NCBI GenBank assembly: GCA_017433725.1
Contig: JAFRGQ010000076.1
Span: forward strand, 40,520 to 104,519
Source: Lachnospiraceae bacterium
GTDB taxonomy: Bacteria; Bacillota; Clostridia; Lachnospirales; Lachnospiraceae
Direction of reading: 5' to 3'
Length of the DNA stretch: 64,000 nucleotides
The position numbers and the translations under genes were made by a program. Within the stretch, counting starts at the first letter, position 1, and each line of letters starts with the position of its first letter. This document shows, in pieces, positions 9,111 to 17,455 of this stretch. The notes beneath the pieces were generated by a model. It was not told where the DNA came from and did not search any database. It was given only the letters and a program-made list of their open reading frames with translations.

Positions 9111-10055
9111 TTATCCTCCTCCGATACTGCCTCGGCGGAAGAGACTGTAAAAGCCGTACATGGTACATGCCACAACAAGGCCGACTGCGATGTCCAGCGG
9201 CAGAATCAGGCCTCCGGATAAAATCGCTCCCGGAATTCCTTTCGGGATGTGATTATCCAGACCGTTCGCACCTGTTATAAAAACGTATCCCTTCGCGAAA
9301 CTGTAGAATGAGAGTGCCACGAATGTCACGTAACTCGACAGTTTCAAGGTAAAGAAGCGGTCGACTTTCCTGAACCCGAATGCAGATGTGAAAATAATCA
9401 TAGCCGCTCCCAGAATCGCCCCGCCGGAAAAACCGCCGCCGGGAGAGTTCTGACCATTGAGCAAAACATACGCTCCGAAGACGAAGATGCATGGAACAAG
9501 GACAATACCAATCGTCTGAAGAATTGCATCCTTCTCTGTCTGAAAGTATCGATCAGACCGAATACTGCTGTAATCCTCGAATTTCGAGTTCATGTTCTTC
9601 CAGTCCTTGCGCAGAAGGACCATGACGCAGACAAGAGCCGTGAAAAGAACGTGCGATTCGCCGAGCGTATCAAATGCACGGTAGTCCAGAATCATACCGG
9701 ATACTATATTGACCGCGCCGGTCTCCTCGAGACCTCTCTCGATATATCGCCGGGTGACAACGGTCGCCTGAGCATTTTCCTGACCGAATCTCGGGAGATT
9801 TGCAACACAGTACAGAAGTACAGCAATCAGCATTGCACAGCAGATGATCGCAGCAATATTGTAAAAAATCCGGAATCCCTTTTCTTCCGCGAGGATGATG
9901 CTCTGTGCATCTTCTCTCTGCCGTATGATCTCGGAAACCTTTTTCTTGCGCGCCTTGATCTCATCCCGGTCCATATCATGTTCATGGGCAGTGCGTGTGA
10001 TGTCCTCCATGAGGTCAATATCCCCATCGAGCCATCTGCGAAATGTATTTTTCAT
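9111..10055 (-). CDS. mrpB: MrpB/MnhB with an N-terminal MbhE-like part
   Basis: A 314-residue protein starting at ATG 10055 after GGAGGAGCAATTT. Residues 1-60 are hydrophilic and highly charged, residues ~63-90 form a first membrane helix, and the region to ~155 (LEETGAVNIVSGMILDYRAFDTLGES) matches the MbhE-like domain (DYRxxDTLGE). From ~175 to the end is a MnhB domain, recognised by GQNSPGGGFSGGAILGAA. In many Mrp systems these two parts are the tail of MrpA and MrpB; here they are one chain, as in Mbh-type and clostridial clusters. The charged N-terminal extension is unusual. Followed by mrpC with 19 bp between. Confidence 0.88.
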   Translation of the reverse strand: MKNTFRRWLDGDIDLMEDITRTAHEHDMDRDEIKARKKKVSEIIRQREDAQSIILAEEKGFRIFYNIAAIICCAMLIAVLLYCVANLPRFGQENAQATVVTRRYIERGLEETGAVNIVSGMILDYRAFDTLGESHVLFTALVCVMVLLRKDWKNMNSKFEDYSSIRSDRYFQTEKDAILQTIGIVLVPCIFVFGAYVLLNGQNSPGGGFSGGAILGAAMIIFTSAFGFRKVDRFFTLKLSSYVTFVALSFYSFAKGYVFITGANGLDNHIPKGIPGAILSGGLILPLDIAVGLVVACTMYGFYSLFRRGSIGGG

Positions 10056-10069
10056 AAATTGCTCCTCCA

Positions 10070-10139
10070 GGGTCAGGCGACCATGCTTGCATGGTCATCT
10101 GACCCGCCAATCAAAGTTTGAAAGTTTACTTTCAAACTT
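10070..10139. repeat. Two hairpins inside the antiporter operon
   Basis: The first hairpin (10070-10105) pairs GGGTCAG and GACCATGC with GCATGGTC and CTGACCC across a TT loop. The second (10114-10139) is a perfect 12-bp stem, AAGTTTGAAAGT with ACTTTCAAACTT across TT, and overlaps the stop codon of the DUF4040 gene (10132-10134). Neither is followed by a T-run on the minus strand, so they look like processing or stability elements or inserted repeats rather than terminators. The GTCATCTGACC core of the first recurs as CAGGTCATCTGACCTG near 41236. Confidence 0.7.
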
Positions 10140-10416
10140 CATCCTCCGTCTCACCGGGTTCAGCACTGTCCTCTCTCCTGATCTTCTTCAGCGTCACAAG
10201 AAAAAGGATACCGGAGACGCCTGCTCCGACCGCCGCTTCCGTAATAGCAAGGTCAGGTGACTCCATCAGAATCCAGAGAATACACATGATGGAACTGTAG
10301 GACATGAAAATTACAACAGCCTGAAGCAGGGACGGCGTCAGGTTGACGGCAATCGCACATCCGATCAAAATGATCAGAAGTGTAATTTTTAATATTTCTA
10401 CCATTTGCAAGGTCAC
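10132..10416 (-). CDS. DUF4040/MbhD-like subunit of the Mrp-type complex
   Basis: A 94-residue protein with three hydrophobic segments (about residues 5-25, 30-50 and 57-78). The sequence PDLAITEAAVGAGVSGILFLVTLKK is the hallmark of the MbhD/DUF4040 domain, corresponding to part of the MrpA C-terminus and structurally to NuoJ. The start is uncertain: GTG 10416 sits only three bases after AAAGGAG, while TTG 10410 has better spacing. Its place between mrpG and mrpB matches Mbh-type order. Confidence 0.85.
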   Translation of the reverse strand: MTLQMVEILKITLLIILIGCAIAVNLTPSLLQAVVIFMSYSSIMCILWILMESPDLAITEAAVGAGVSGILFLVTLKKIRREDSAEPGETEDEV

Positions 10417-10528
10417 ACTCTCCTTTCGTACCGCGGATCTTTAGCCGATGCGTAACTGCTCGCCGAGCCATGCCGTTACGGGGTGTTTTCCATTCCGAAT
10501 CGCACTGCGGACGATGGAAAACACATCT

Positions 10529-10891
10529 TCAAAGCTGCTTTTGTACTTCCTCCGACTCAGGGTGACTTCGCACTTTGAACCGATCAACATGATCCCAGAG
10601 TTCCTTATCTGTGTAATAAGCAATCTGACTCAAAAAATGTGAAGAGACCGGTGAAGTATTCCACATAAATACGACAAGCAGGGCGAGCTTCAGTATATCG
10701 AGTGCCGCGTTGCAACTTACGATCAGGCCGAGGACAATACAGAAAAGCCCCTGTGTATCTCCGATACCCCCGGCGTGAACACGGTTCAGAATATAGCCGA
10801 AGCGATAATTTCCGATGACCGCAGCGGCAAACGAGACAATTCCGACTATGAGAAGGGCTGCTGTAATCCAGAAACGAATCCACTCCATCAT
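10529..10891 (-). CDS. mrpG: MrpG/MnhG subunit
   Basis: A 120-residue membrane protein with three hydrophobic segments and the MrpG signature in the first third (GNYRFGYILNRVHAGGIGDTQG, the family's RFPDxYxRxHAxxxxxTLG equivalent). A hydrophilic C-terminal tail of about 35 residues (DKELWDHVDRFKVRSHPESEE) is longer than in typical MrpG. The ATG at 10891 overlaps the mrpF stop by 4 bp, implying translational coupling. There is a 112-bp gap to the next gene in the operon, filled only with coding-like shadow frames. Confidence 0.88.
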   Translation of the reverse strand: MMEWIRFWITAALLIVGIVSFAAAVIGNYRFGYILNRVHAGGIGDTQGLFCIVLGLIVSCNAALDILKLALLVVFMWNTSPVSSHFLSQIAYYTDKELWDHVDRFKVRSHPESEEVQKQL

Positions 10892-11259
10892 CTGTTATTC
10901 CCCCTCTTCTTTCCGCGTTCTCTGTGTTTCGTCCTGCCTTTGCCTGCACCTTCCTGCATCGTCTTATCAGTATCCGGGCGGCGGAACCGCGACGGTATAT
11001 ATACACTCGCAAGCACCAGGACTGAAACAAAGCTGATCATCGTATATATCAAACCTACATCAAGCAGATAGTTTTCCTTCAGATACATTGACAGAATCGC
11101 TATGCTTGCAATAACCATCGTTCCGATCATGTTAATGGCGAGAACACGGTCCGTTACAGCCGGTCCCATGATGGAGCGGATCAGCATCGCACCGATCAGG
11201 ATTGCCAGAACAATCAGAGCACTTTCATACAAAAGACTGTAAGCAGCATCTATCGTCAT
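10888..11259 (-). CDS. mrpF: MrpF/MnhF subunit
   Basis: A 123-residue protein. ATG 11259 is chosen because GGAGGTCTTT precedes it; the in-frame ATG at 11271 contains that GGAGG and has no site of its own. Three hydrophobic segments and the MrpF signature GPAVTDRVLAINMIGTMVIA are clear, followed by ENYLLDVGLIYTMISFVSVL. A basic tail rich in Lys, Arg and Gly (residues ~95-123) extends beyond the family core. In antiporters of this type MrpF helps form the sodium path with MrpA and MrpG. Confidence 0.88.
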   Translation of the reverse strand: MTIDAAYSLLYESALIVLAILIGAMLIRSIMGPAVTDRVLAINMIGTMVIASIAILSMYLKENYLLDVGLIYTMISFVSVLVLASVYIPSRFRRPDTDKTMQEGAGKGRTKHRERGKKRGNNR

Positions 11260-11275
11260 AAAGACCTCCATACCA

Positions 11276-11731
11276 TCATTTCAGTTTTCTGAGCAGTTTG
11301 ACAAATGAACATTCCTCGATTCCCTCTGCATACTCGCGGCAGAGTGCATGAATCACGAAATGATTGCCGGACTGAGCCACAGTAATCGTCCCGGGCGTCA
11401 GAGTGATCGAGTTGGCAAGCAGGACGTTTCGAAAATCATCCTCGAACTCAGAGTCGAACTCTACCACGACGGGATCCGTCGCTGCATGCCTGGACAATGC
11501 TATCTTCATGACCGAGACCGAAGCCTTTACGATTTCAACGATCAGGTTTATACAATAATGTAGAAATACGGGGAGATTGCGAAAAACCCGCAGATCGGAT
11601 GCGGGACTGTAATCCATGACTTTGACTGCAAATGCATAGATGAATGCCGAGATGACTGCCCCGAATATAACAATCTCAAGTGTCAGTCTCCCGTTAAAGA
11701 TTATCCAGAGTACAAAAAATAAAATAGGCAT
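11276..11731 (-). CDS. mrpE: MrpE/MnhE subunit, first gene of the antiporter operon
   Basis: A 151-residue protein with two N-terminal hydrophobic segments and a cytoplasmic domain. The MnhE pattern is visible: FRNLPVFLHYCINLIVEIVKAS, then LLANSITLTPGTITV and the HALCREYAE end. The start ATG 11731 has a weak AGCAGGTTACAT site. It heads an unbroken leftward series of ten genes to 2013. MrpE is needed for assembly and full activity of Mrp complexes. Confidence 0.9.
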   Translation of the reverse strand: MPILFFVLWIIFNGRLTLEIVIFGAVISAFIYAFAVKVMDYSPASDLRVFRNLPVFLHYCINLIVEIVKASVSVMKIALSRHAATDPVVVEFDSEFEDDFRNVLLANSITLTPGTITVAQSGNHFVIHALCREYAEGIEECSFVKLLRKLK

Positions 11732-11757
11732 ATGTAACCTGCTTTCTATCTGTACAA

Positions 11758-11832
11758 ATGGTGAACGGCAGAAAAAGGTTACCGTTCACCATAATAGGTG
11801 CAATTTTGCACACTTGCAAAATTGCACCTATT
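11758..11832. promoter_or_regulatory. Two strong inverted repeats upstream of mrpE
   Basis: ATGGTGAACGG (11758-11768) pairs with CCGTTCACCAT (11782-11792). Directly beside it AATAGGTGCAATTTTGC (11793-11809) pairs perfectly with its 17-bp complement at 11816-11832 around a 6-base loop. They lie between the small membrane gene and mrpE. Poor T-runs on either strand make simple termination doubtful; an operator or 5'-UTR structure for the antiporter operon is possible. Confidence 0.6.
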
Positions 11833-11978
11833 TTAGCACATATTCAGTAAAATGTAACCCCTCTGTCCGGTATATGCACACTCAGAGGGATTCGGTCCAT
11901 TCGGTTATTTGCTCGGAACAGCGACCATACACAATGATTCCGACAGATCAGGCAACGGTCACTCTGCGTTCCCGTATA

Positions 11979-12182
11979 TCAGGCGCCGCCCGGACTCCCG
12001 TATATTGCAAGGAGAGCTGTAACGCTGGCAATCGCAAGGAACAGGCTTCCCAGCAAAATCGATGCGCAGGCGCGAATTGTTACCTTTGGTTTGGGAACCA
12101 AAAGCGCATAGGTAAGCAGAAGCATTCCGGCTGTCATGCCAATCACAGCCGCTGTTATCCCGATCAAAAAGATATACTTCAT
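11979..12182 (-). CDS. Small two-helix membrane protein, unknown function
   Basis: A 67-residue protein starting at ATG 12182 behind an excellent GGAGGTACCTG site. Two hydrophobic segments (about residues 3-30 and 38-62) are separated by a short basic loop (PKPKVTIRACAS). I do not recognise a family. The strong ribosome binding site, clean membrane topology and position upstream of the antiporter operon on the same strand support a real gene. It is separated from mrpE by the double hairpin, so it may be co-transcribed with the operon or be an independent unit. Confidence 0.6.
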   Translation of the reverse strand: MKYIFLIGITAAVIGMTAGMLLLTYALLVPKPKVTIRACASILLGSLFLAIASVTALLAIYGSPGGA

Positions 12183-12391
12183 CAGGTACCTCCGTTCTGT
12201 ACTTGAGATATAAAAGCAGTTACCATCTTACCATACTTTCACGGAAAAGTAACTCAAAACATTCGGAAAGATGAACTTGCCCCCCGTAACATTTGCCGTT
12301 ATGATATAATGTAGCGTATTTTGTATATGAGGTTCGCTTGCGAATCTCATACCATGATAAAATATTAAGGATAATACAGGCAGGATTCTAT

Positions 12392-15300
12392 ATGTTAAAA
12401 AACAGGTTGATCTTCCTGACAGATCAGGCTAAAAAATATATTCTTCTGGGTGTTCTCTTCCGGGAACTCGGTCTGATCGCCCAGATTGTTTCAGTCTTCC
12501 AGATCGGCGATATTCTCTACGCCACAATGCGCCAGACCATGACGAACGAGCTGCTCTATCGAGTCGCCGCAGTATGCGCCGTCTGCTTCATTCTTCAAGC
12601 TGTATCGGCACGGATGTGTACAAAAATGCAGGCTGCGTCCGTCACGGACATAAAGCGGGATATCCGGGAACAGATATACGACAAGATCATAAGCTTAGGC
12701 GTATCATACAGGGAAAAAATGTCTCAGGCGGAAATCATCAGGCTGTGCACTGACGGAGTCGGTGAAATCGAATCTTTCTACGAAAAATTTCTCCCGCAGC
12801 TGATCCTGAGCATATCCGCTCCTATAACGCTCTTTGTATTCATGGCAATTGCAATAAATGTGCGTTCCGCAGTTATCCTTGTGCTTTTCACGCTGGTCCC
12901 GCCGATTGTTGCATATATCTTGATGCGCGCTGTCAAAGCTACACGTGCAAGGTATTATGACAGCTCCGCAGACCTGACGCAGCACTTCATGGAAAATCTC
13001 CGCGGGCTGCCCACACTGAAGCTCTACAGGGCAGATGATATCAAAGCGGAAGAAATTGACCGCGAAGCCGAGAATTTCCGAATTAATGCTACGCGAATGT
13101 TAGGAGTAGATCTCGCACTCGATGGAATGATTGACTTACTGGCGCTTTTAGGAAGTCTGGCCGGAATCGCAACAGGCATCAGTGAATATATCTACGGAAC
13201 ATTTTCCATGACCGGATGTATTATGCTCATCATCCTTGCAGGCGAATACTTTCTGCCGGCCGTTAAGATGAGCCGCATGATTCGGAACGCGGATACCGCG
13301 CTGACAGTCACCGATCAAATCGAAAAGTTCCTTGCTCTCAGAGAACCGCTCTATGGTACTAGGGAAATGAATGTGCCGCGCCTCTACAGCGAGACCGAGG
13401 AGGTTGTTCTCGCGAACATGGACCTATATGAGAGACCGCGCTTTCTGAAAAAGAGCGCCATCTCCTACACCCTGTCGGATGTTCATTTTTCCTATGACCA
13501 GGGTCGGGAAGTTCTGCACGGAGTCGATATGGTTCTTCCGCCGGAAAGCTTCATCTCACTGGTCGGTCCATCCGGATGCGGTAAGAGCACGCTTGCAGAA
13601 ATCATCTGCGGCAAGCTTAAGAATTACAAAGGCGAGATAAAAGTCGGCTGTGAAGGTCGCTCGATGAATCTTTACGATATCCGGGAAGCTGAACTTCTCT
13701 CCCACGTAGTACTCGTAAAAACAGCCAGCCACCTTTTCAAAGGCACGATAGAAGAGAACCTCAGAATCGCCAAAAAGGACGCCGGAGAGCAGGAGCTTCT
13801 GGATGCGCTCGACGCGGTCCACCTTCTCACATTTATCCGTGAGCGGGACGGACTTCAGACACAGATCGAAGCCGGCGGTGCTAATCTTTCGGCAGGCGAA
13901 GCACAGAGATTAGCGATTGCCAGAGCACTTCTGAAAGACGCGGAAGTCCTGGTCTTCGATGAGGCGACCAGCAACATCGACGCTTCCAGCGAAGAATACA
14001 TCATGAATGTCATAAGGGAATTGGCAAAGAGGAAGACAGTTCTTCTTATTTCCCATCGGCTTTGCAACGTAACAGAGTCAGACTGCATCTATGTGATGGA
14101 TAACGGTCTCATCCGCGAATCAGGTACGCACGAAGAGCTGCTACTGAAAAAAGGTATTTACAATCAGCTCTACCGGACGCAGAAAGCTCTCGAAGACTAT
14201 TCGACAGGGGCTGCCACCATTAAGAAGGACAGACAGGTCCTTCAGCTGAGCGGAGCACTTCATGCCGGTGCAGCTGCGGACAGCAGTTATATGAAGATTC
14301 ATCAATCTCTGATGAACTTCGCCGAGGAGGCGTCCGGTGAGGGAGACAGCAAAAAACCCGGCGAAGACGAACGCAGACGGAATGCTCTGATCCTTTTGAC
14401 AGAACTCACCGGTCTGGTCACGCCATCCTTCTATATCGTATTTCTCGCAGTACTGCTCGGAGTATCTGCAAATATATGTATGGTCTTCGTTCCTGTCATC
14501 GCCGGCAGGGCTGTTCTGCAGGAGCTGGCGGACCTTAGAAATACAGAACTTCTGTCATCTCCCATCGCGCGGCAAATGCAGATCATGGGACTGCTCGGAT
14601 TCCTTTCAATCCTTTTCTCCGGAGGAGAGAAATACCTGAATCGCGATGCTGCTTACAGAATACTGACACAGGTTCGGCATGAAGTCTATGCTACGCTCAG
14701 AAGGCTCGCACCGTCGAGATTTGAAAAAAATGATAAAGGAAATCTGATCCAGGTCCTGACCGGTGATATAGACAGGCTCGAAACATTTTACGGACGTACC
14801 ATCGGCCCGGTCCTTACGGTTCTGATTACCTGCGGAATCCTGACCTTTTATGTATGGCGGCATCATCTCTACGCGGGAATCCTCACACTTGTCGGATTCC
14901 TGCTCACGGGACTGATCATTCCGCTCCTTGAAGCCAGACTCTCCGTGAAGAACGCCGACGCATATCGAAACAGCGAAGGGCAACTCGGCAGCTTTCTTCT
15001 TGACCAGCTCGACGGAATCGAGGAAACGCAGCAGTACGACAACGCTGAAGCTGTGAAGCAGGAGCTCACCTCCCACTCTGTAGCGTTGGCTGAGGCGCAG
15101 GAAAAATATACCGACAGTACAGGTCTTTGGAATATGCTGCGAAGTGCAACCGTGTATCTCTGCTCATTCGGTATGTTCTTCCTCACACTCTACCTGTATA
15201 GGAAGGGTTTTATGAGCATACGGGATATCGTAACATGCACACTTGTTCAAATGTTCTCATTCCAGGCAGTGCGGCCCGTATCGGAGGTCTCAGCTGACAT

Positions 15301-16051
15301 TGGCAGAACTCTCGCAGGCGGAGAACGTATCCTTCGGATCCTGGAGGACAGACCGGACGTTCAGGACGTATCGGAAGCTGAAGGCAAGCTGGGCTGGGAC
15401 GGATATAAACGGTTCCACGGTGCAGAGATGTCACGAGTCACTTTTGCATACGATAAAGATGTCATCCTCAGGAATTTTACAATCCTTTTGTGGCCTAAGC
15501 AGCTGATCGGCATCCACGGTGCCAGCGGCAGCGGAAAGTCAACGGTGCTGAAGCTGCTTCTCAGGTTCTGGGACGTCAGTGAAGGATCTATATCGATTTG
15601 CGGTGAGGACATTCGCAACATAGCGACGCGACGCCTTCGCGACGCGGAGTCCTACATGGCGCAGGATACGGTCATTTTCCATGACAGTATCGCCAATAAC
15701 ATCGCGATCGGCAAGCCGGGCGCTTCCCGCGTCGAAATCATTCGTGCAGCCAAGAAGGCAGCGCTTCACGACTTCATCCTCTCCCTTCCGAAGGGATACG
15801 ATACACAAATCGACGAACTCGGGTACAGACTGTCGGACGGCGAGAGAAAACGCATCGGTATCGCACGTGCTTTCCTGCACAATGCACCCCTGATCCTGCT
15901 GGATGAACCATCCGAGCACTTGGATTCTCTGAACGAGGGTATGATTCTGAAGGCTCTGGCGGACGAATGCCAGGACAAAACAATCGTGATAGCATCGACG
16001 AGAGATTCGGCGATGAGAGCATGTGATACAGTATTTGAAATGAATGCATGA
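12392..16051 (+). CDS. Single-chain ABC exporter with CydD-CydC architecture
   Basis: About 1219 residues from ATG 12392 (AGGCAGGA upstream); an in-frame TTG at 12338 would add 18 residues. Order: membrane domain 1 (residues ~1-330), nucleotide-binding domain 1 with GPSGCGKST (~391), signature LSAGEAQRLAIARALL (~497) and Walker B VLVFDEATSNID; a linker; membrane domain 2 (~670-960); nucleotide-binding domain 2 with GASGSGKST (~1042), signature LSDGERKRIGIARAFL (~1146) and LILLDEPSEHLD. The first membrane domain resembles CydD and the second CydC, the heterodimer that exports cysteine/glutathione or affects heme in cytochrome bd assembly. Both Walker sites look intact. No cytochrome bd genes are nearby, so substrate remains unknown. 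Monocistronic; ends before the hairpin element at 16133. Confidence 0.85.
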   Translation: MLKNRLIFLTDQAKKYILLGVLFRELGLIAQIVSVFQIGDILYATMRQTMTNELLYRVAAVCAVCFILQAVSARMCTKMQAASVTDIKRDIREQIYDKIISLGVSYREKMSQAEIIRLCTDGVGEIESFYEKFLPQLILSISAPITLFVFMAIAINVRSAVILVLFTLVPPIVAYILMRAVKATRARYYDSSADLTQHFMENLRGLPTLKLYRADDIKAEEIDREAENFRINATRMLGVDLALDGMIDLLALLGSLAGIATGISEYIYGTFSMTGCIMLIILAGEYFLPAVKMSRMIRNADTALTVTDQIEKFLALREPLYGTREMNVPRLYSETEEVVLANMDLYERPRFLKKSAISYTLSDVHFSYDQGREVLHGVDMVLPPESFISLVGPSGCGKSTLAEIICGKLKNYKGEIKVGCEGRSMNLYDIREAELLSHVVLVKTASHLFKGTIEENLRIAKKDAGEQELLDALDAVHLLTFIRERDGLQTQIEAGGANLSAGEAQRLAIARALLKDAEVLVFDEATSNIDASSEEYIMNVIRELAKRKTVLLISHRLCNVTESDCIYVMDNGLIRESGTHEELLLKKGIYNQLYRTQKALEDYSTGAATIKKDRQVLQLSGALHAGAAADSSYMKIHQSLMNFAEEASGEGDSKKPGEDERRRNALILLTELTGLVTPSFYIVFLAVLLGVSANICMVFVPVIAGRAVLQELADLRNTELLSSPIARQMQIMGLLGFLSILFSGGEKYLNRDAAYRILTQVRHEVYATLRRLAPSRFEKNDKGNLIQVLTGDIDRLETFYGRTIGPVLTVLITCGILTFYVWRHHLYAGILTLVGFLLTGLIIPLLEARLSVKNADAYRNSEGQLGSFLLDQLDGIEETQQYDNAEAVKQELTSHSVALAEAQEKYTDSTGLWNMLRSATVYLCSFGMFFLTLYLYRKGFMSIRDIVTCTLVQMFSFQAVRPVSEVSADIGRTLAGGERILRILEDRPDVQDVSEAEGKLGWDGYKRFHGAEMSRVTFAYDKDVILRNFTILLWPKQLIGIHGASGSGKSTVLKLLLRFWDVSEGSISICGEDIRNIATRRLRDAESYMAQDTVIFHDSIANNIAIGKPGASRVEIIRAAKKAALHDFILSLPKGYDTQIDELGYRLSDGERKRIGIARAFLHNAPLILLDEPSEHLDSLNEGMILKALADECQDKTIVIASTRDSAMRACDTVFEMNA

Positions 16052-16132
16052 AAGACTAACGCGACCGATCCGGTAAGAGCGGTTCAATGCGAGCATAACG
16101 CACTTTGCAGGGTCTGGACTGTAAAAAGAGAA

Positions 16133-16230
16133 AGAGGCTGTCGCATCAGGCAGCGTCACCATCTGTTTAGCGGAGATTACTATAGCATCTGCTAAGCCAA
16201 ACGGTGCCGCTCCTTCGTGCGACAGCCTCT
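16133..16230. repeat. Two-tier hairpin element, copy A (likely bidirectional terminator)
   Basis: AGAGGCTGTCGCA (16133-16145) pairs perfectly over 13 bp with its complement at 16218-16230, enclosing a 72-base interior with weaker internal stems. It lies between convergent genes. It shares the GCTGTCGCA arm and overall build with elements at 19235, 23761 and 44138. Confidence 0.75.
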
Positions 16231-16249
16231 CATATTTCATTATATCCGA

Positions 16250-17410
16250 TCAAAGTGCTGCTCTGTAAATAGCGATAATGTCATCCTTCTCAAGCGGCAC
16301 GAACGATCCCTTGGATCCCTCGGCTGCTTTCGCAGCCATCTCCTCGAAATACTTCTCATCTTCGATTCCGACCTCGCGGAGCGTCGCCGGAATATGAAGC
16401 TCATTCACAAAAAACTCTCTCGTCTTTTCGATAGCCGCCTTAGCGACTTCCATGTCATCATCTCCTGCGATACCCCACACATTGCGTCCGTACTCCGCGA
16501 ACTTGGCAGACGTTTCCTCGTTCAGGGCAAACTCCATCCAGTGCGGCGTCAGGATAGCAAGGCCTTCGCCGTGTGTGATGTCATAATATGCTGACAGCTC
16601 GTGTTCCATCGGATGCACGCACCATGCGACCTCTGCACCGTCGCTCAGAAGACCGTTGATTGCATTGCTGGATGCCCACATGAGGTTCGCACGCGCATCA
16701 TAATTATCCGGTTCAGCTATAGCGATCGGTCCGTACTTTATGCAGGTCTTCAGAACGCTCTCACAGAAACGGGCCTGAAGGTATGCGCCTTCCACATTTG
16801 TAAAATAGTTCTCGAACGTATGGCTCATGATATCTGCCGTACCCGCAGCGGTCTGTTTCGGAGACACGGAAAATGTATATTCCGGATCACAGATAGACAT
16901 AACAGGCTTGAAGAACGGTGACGCTGTTCCCCACTTTTCATGCTTGCCGAGATCGGAAATGACTGCGAACGGATCCATCTCGGATCCGGTAGCCGCAAGC
17001 GTAAGGACCGTATAAATCGGCAGCGCCTTCAGAATATATCTCGGATGAATGACAAGGCTCCACGGATCGCCGCCGTAAAGTGCTCCCCCTGCGATGACCT
17101 TCGCCGCGTCGATGACGGAACCGCCGCCGACCGCAAGTACCATGTTGACCTTATTATCTTTACAGATCTTCACGCCTTCACGCACAGACTCGATTCTAGG
17201 ATTCGGCTCCACGCCCGGCAATTCATAGATACGAAGCCCTGCTGCTCTGAGGATGCTGTACACCTTGTTGTAAAGTCCGTTCTTCTTAATGCTTCCCCCT
17301 CCGTATACAAGAAGTACTTTCGAACCGCTTTCCTTGAGCTCTGCAAGGTGCTTGATCTGACCTTTTCCAAAGTAGACCTTCGTAGGAATGGAATGCGTAA
17401 AGTTATTCAT
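16250..17410 (-). CDS. Iron-containing alcohol dehydrogenase (butanol dehydrogenase/YqhD type)
   Basis: A 386-residue protein; ATG 17410 follows AAAGGAGAAAGAG, whereas an ORF extension to 17437 lacks a site. The N-terminal Rossmann part contains GKGQIKHL and GGGSVIDAAKVIAGG (residues ~95-110), the NAD(P)-binding motif of group III alcohol dehydrogenases. Metal-ligand histidines appear in CVHPMEHELSAYYD and THGEGLAILTPHWMEF (~255-290). It closely resembles NADPH-dependent butanol/1,3-propanediol-type dehydrogenases that reduce aldehydes in fermentation. It stands alone, leftward, with the hairpin element at 16133 as terminator. Confidence 0.92.
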   Translation of the reverse strand: MNNFTHSIPTKVYFGKGQIKHLAELKESGSKVLLVYGGGSIKKNGLYNKVYSILRAAGLRIYELPGVEPNPRIESVREGVKICKDNKVNMVLAVGGGSVIDAAKVIAGGALYGGDPWSLVIHPRYILKALPIYTVLTLAATGSEMDPFAVISDLGKHEKWGTASPFFKPVMSICDPEYTFSVSPKQTAAGTADIMSHTFENYFTNVEGAYLQARFCESVLKTCIKYGPIAIAEPDNYDARANLMWASSNAINGLLSDGAEVAWCVHPMEHELSAYYDITHGEGLAILTPHWMEFALNEETSAKFAEYGRNVWGIAGDDDMEVAKAAIEKTREFFVNELHIPATLREVGIEDEKYFEEMAAKAAEGSKGSFVPLEKDDIIAIYRAAL

Positions 17411-17455
17411 CTCTTTCTCCTTTCGATATATATTCATTCAAGTTTATGTCTCTGA

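Noticed and set aside
15539-16240. 233-codon minus-strand frame over the end of the ABC exporter
   Set aside because: Antisense to the second nucleotide-binding domain and runs into the hairpin element.
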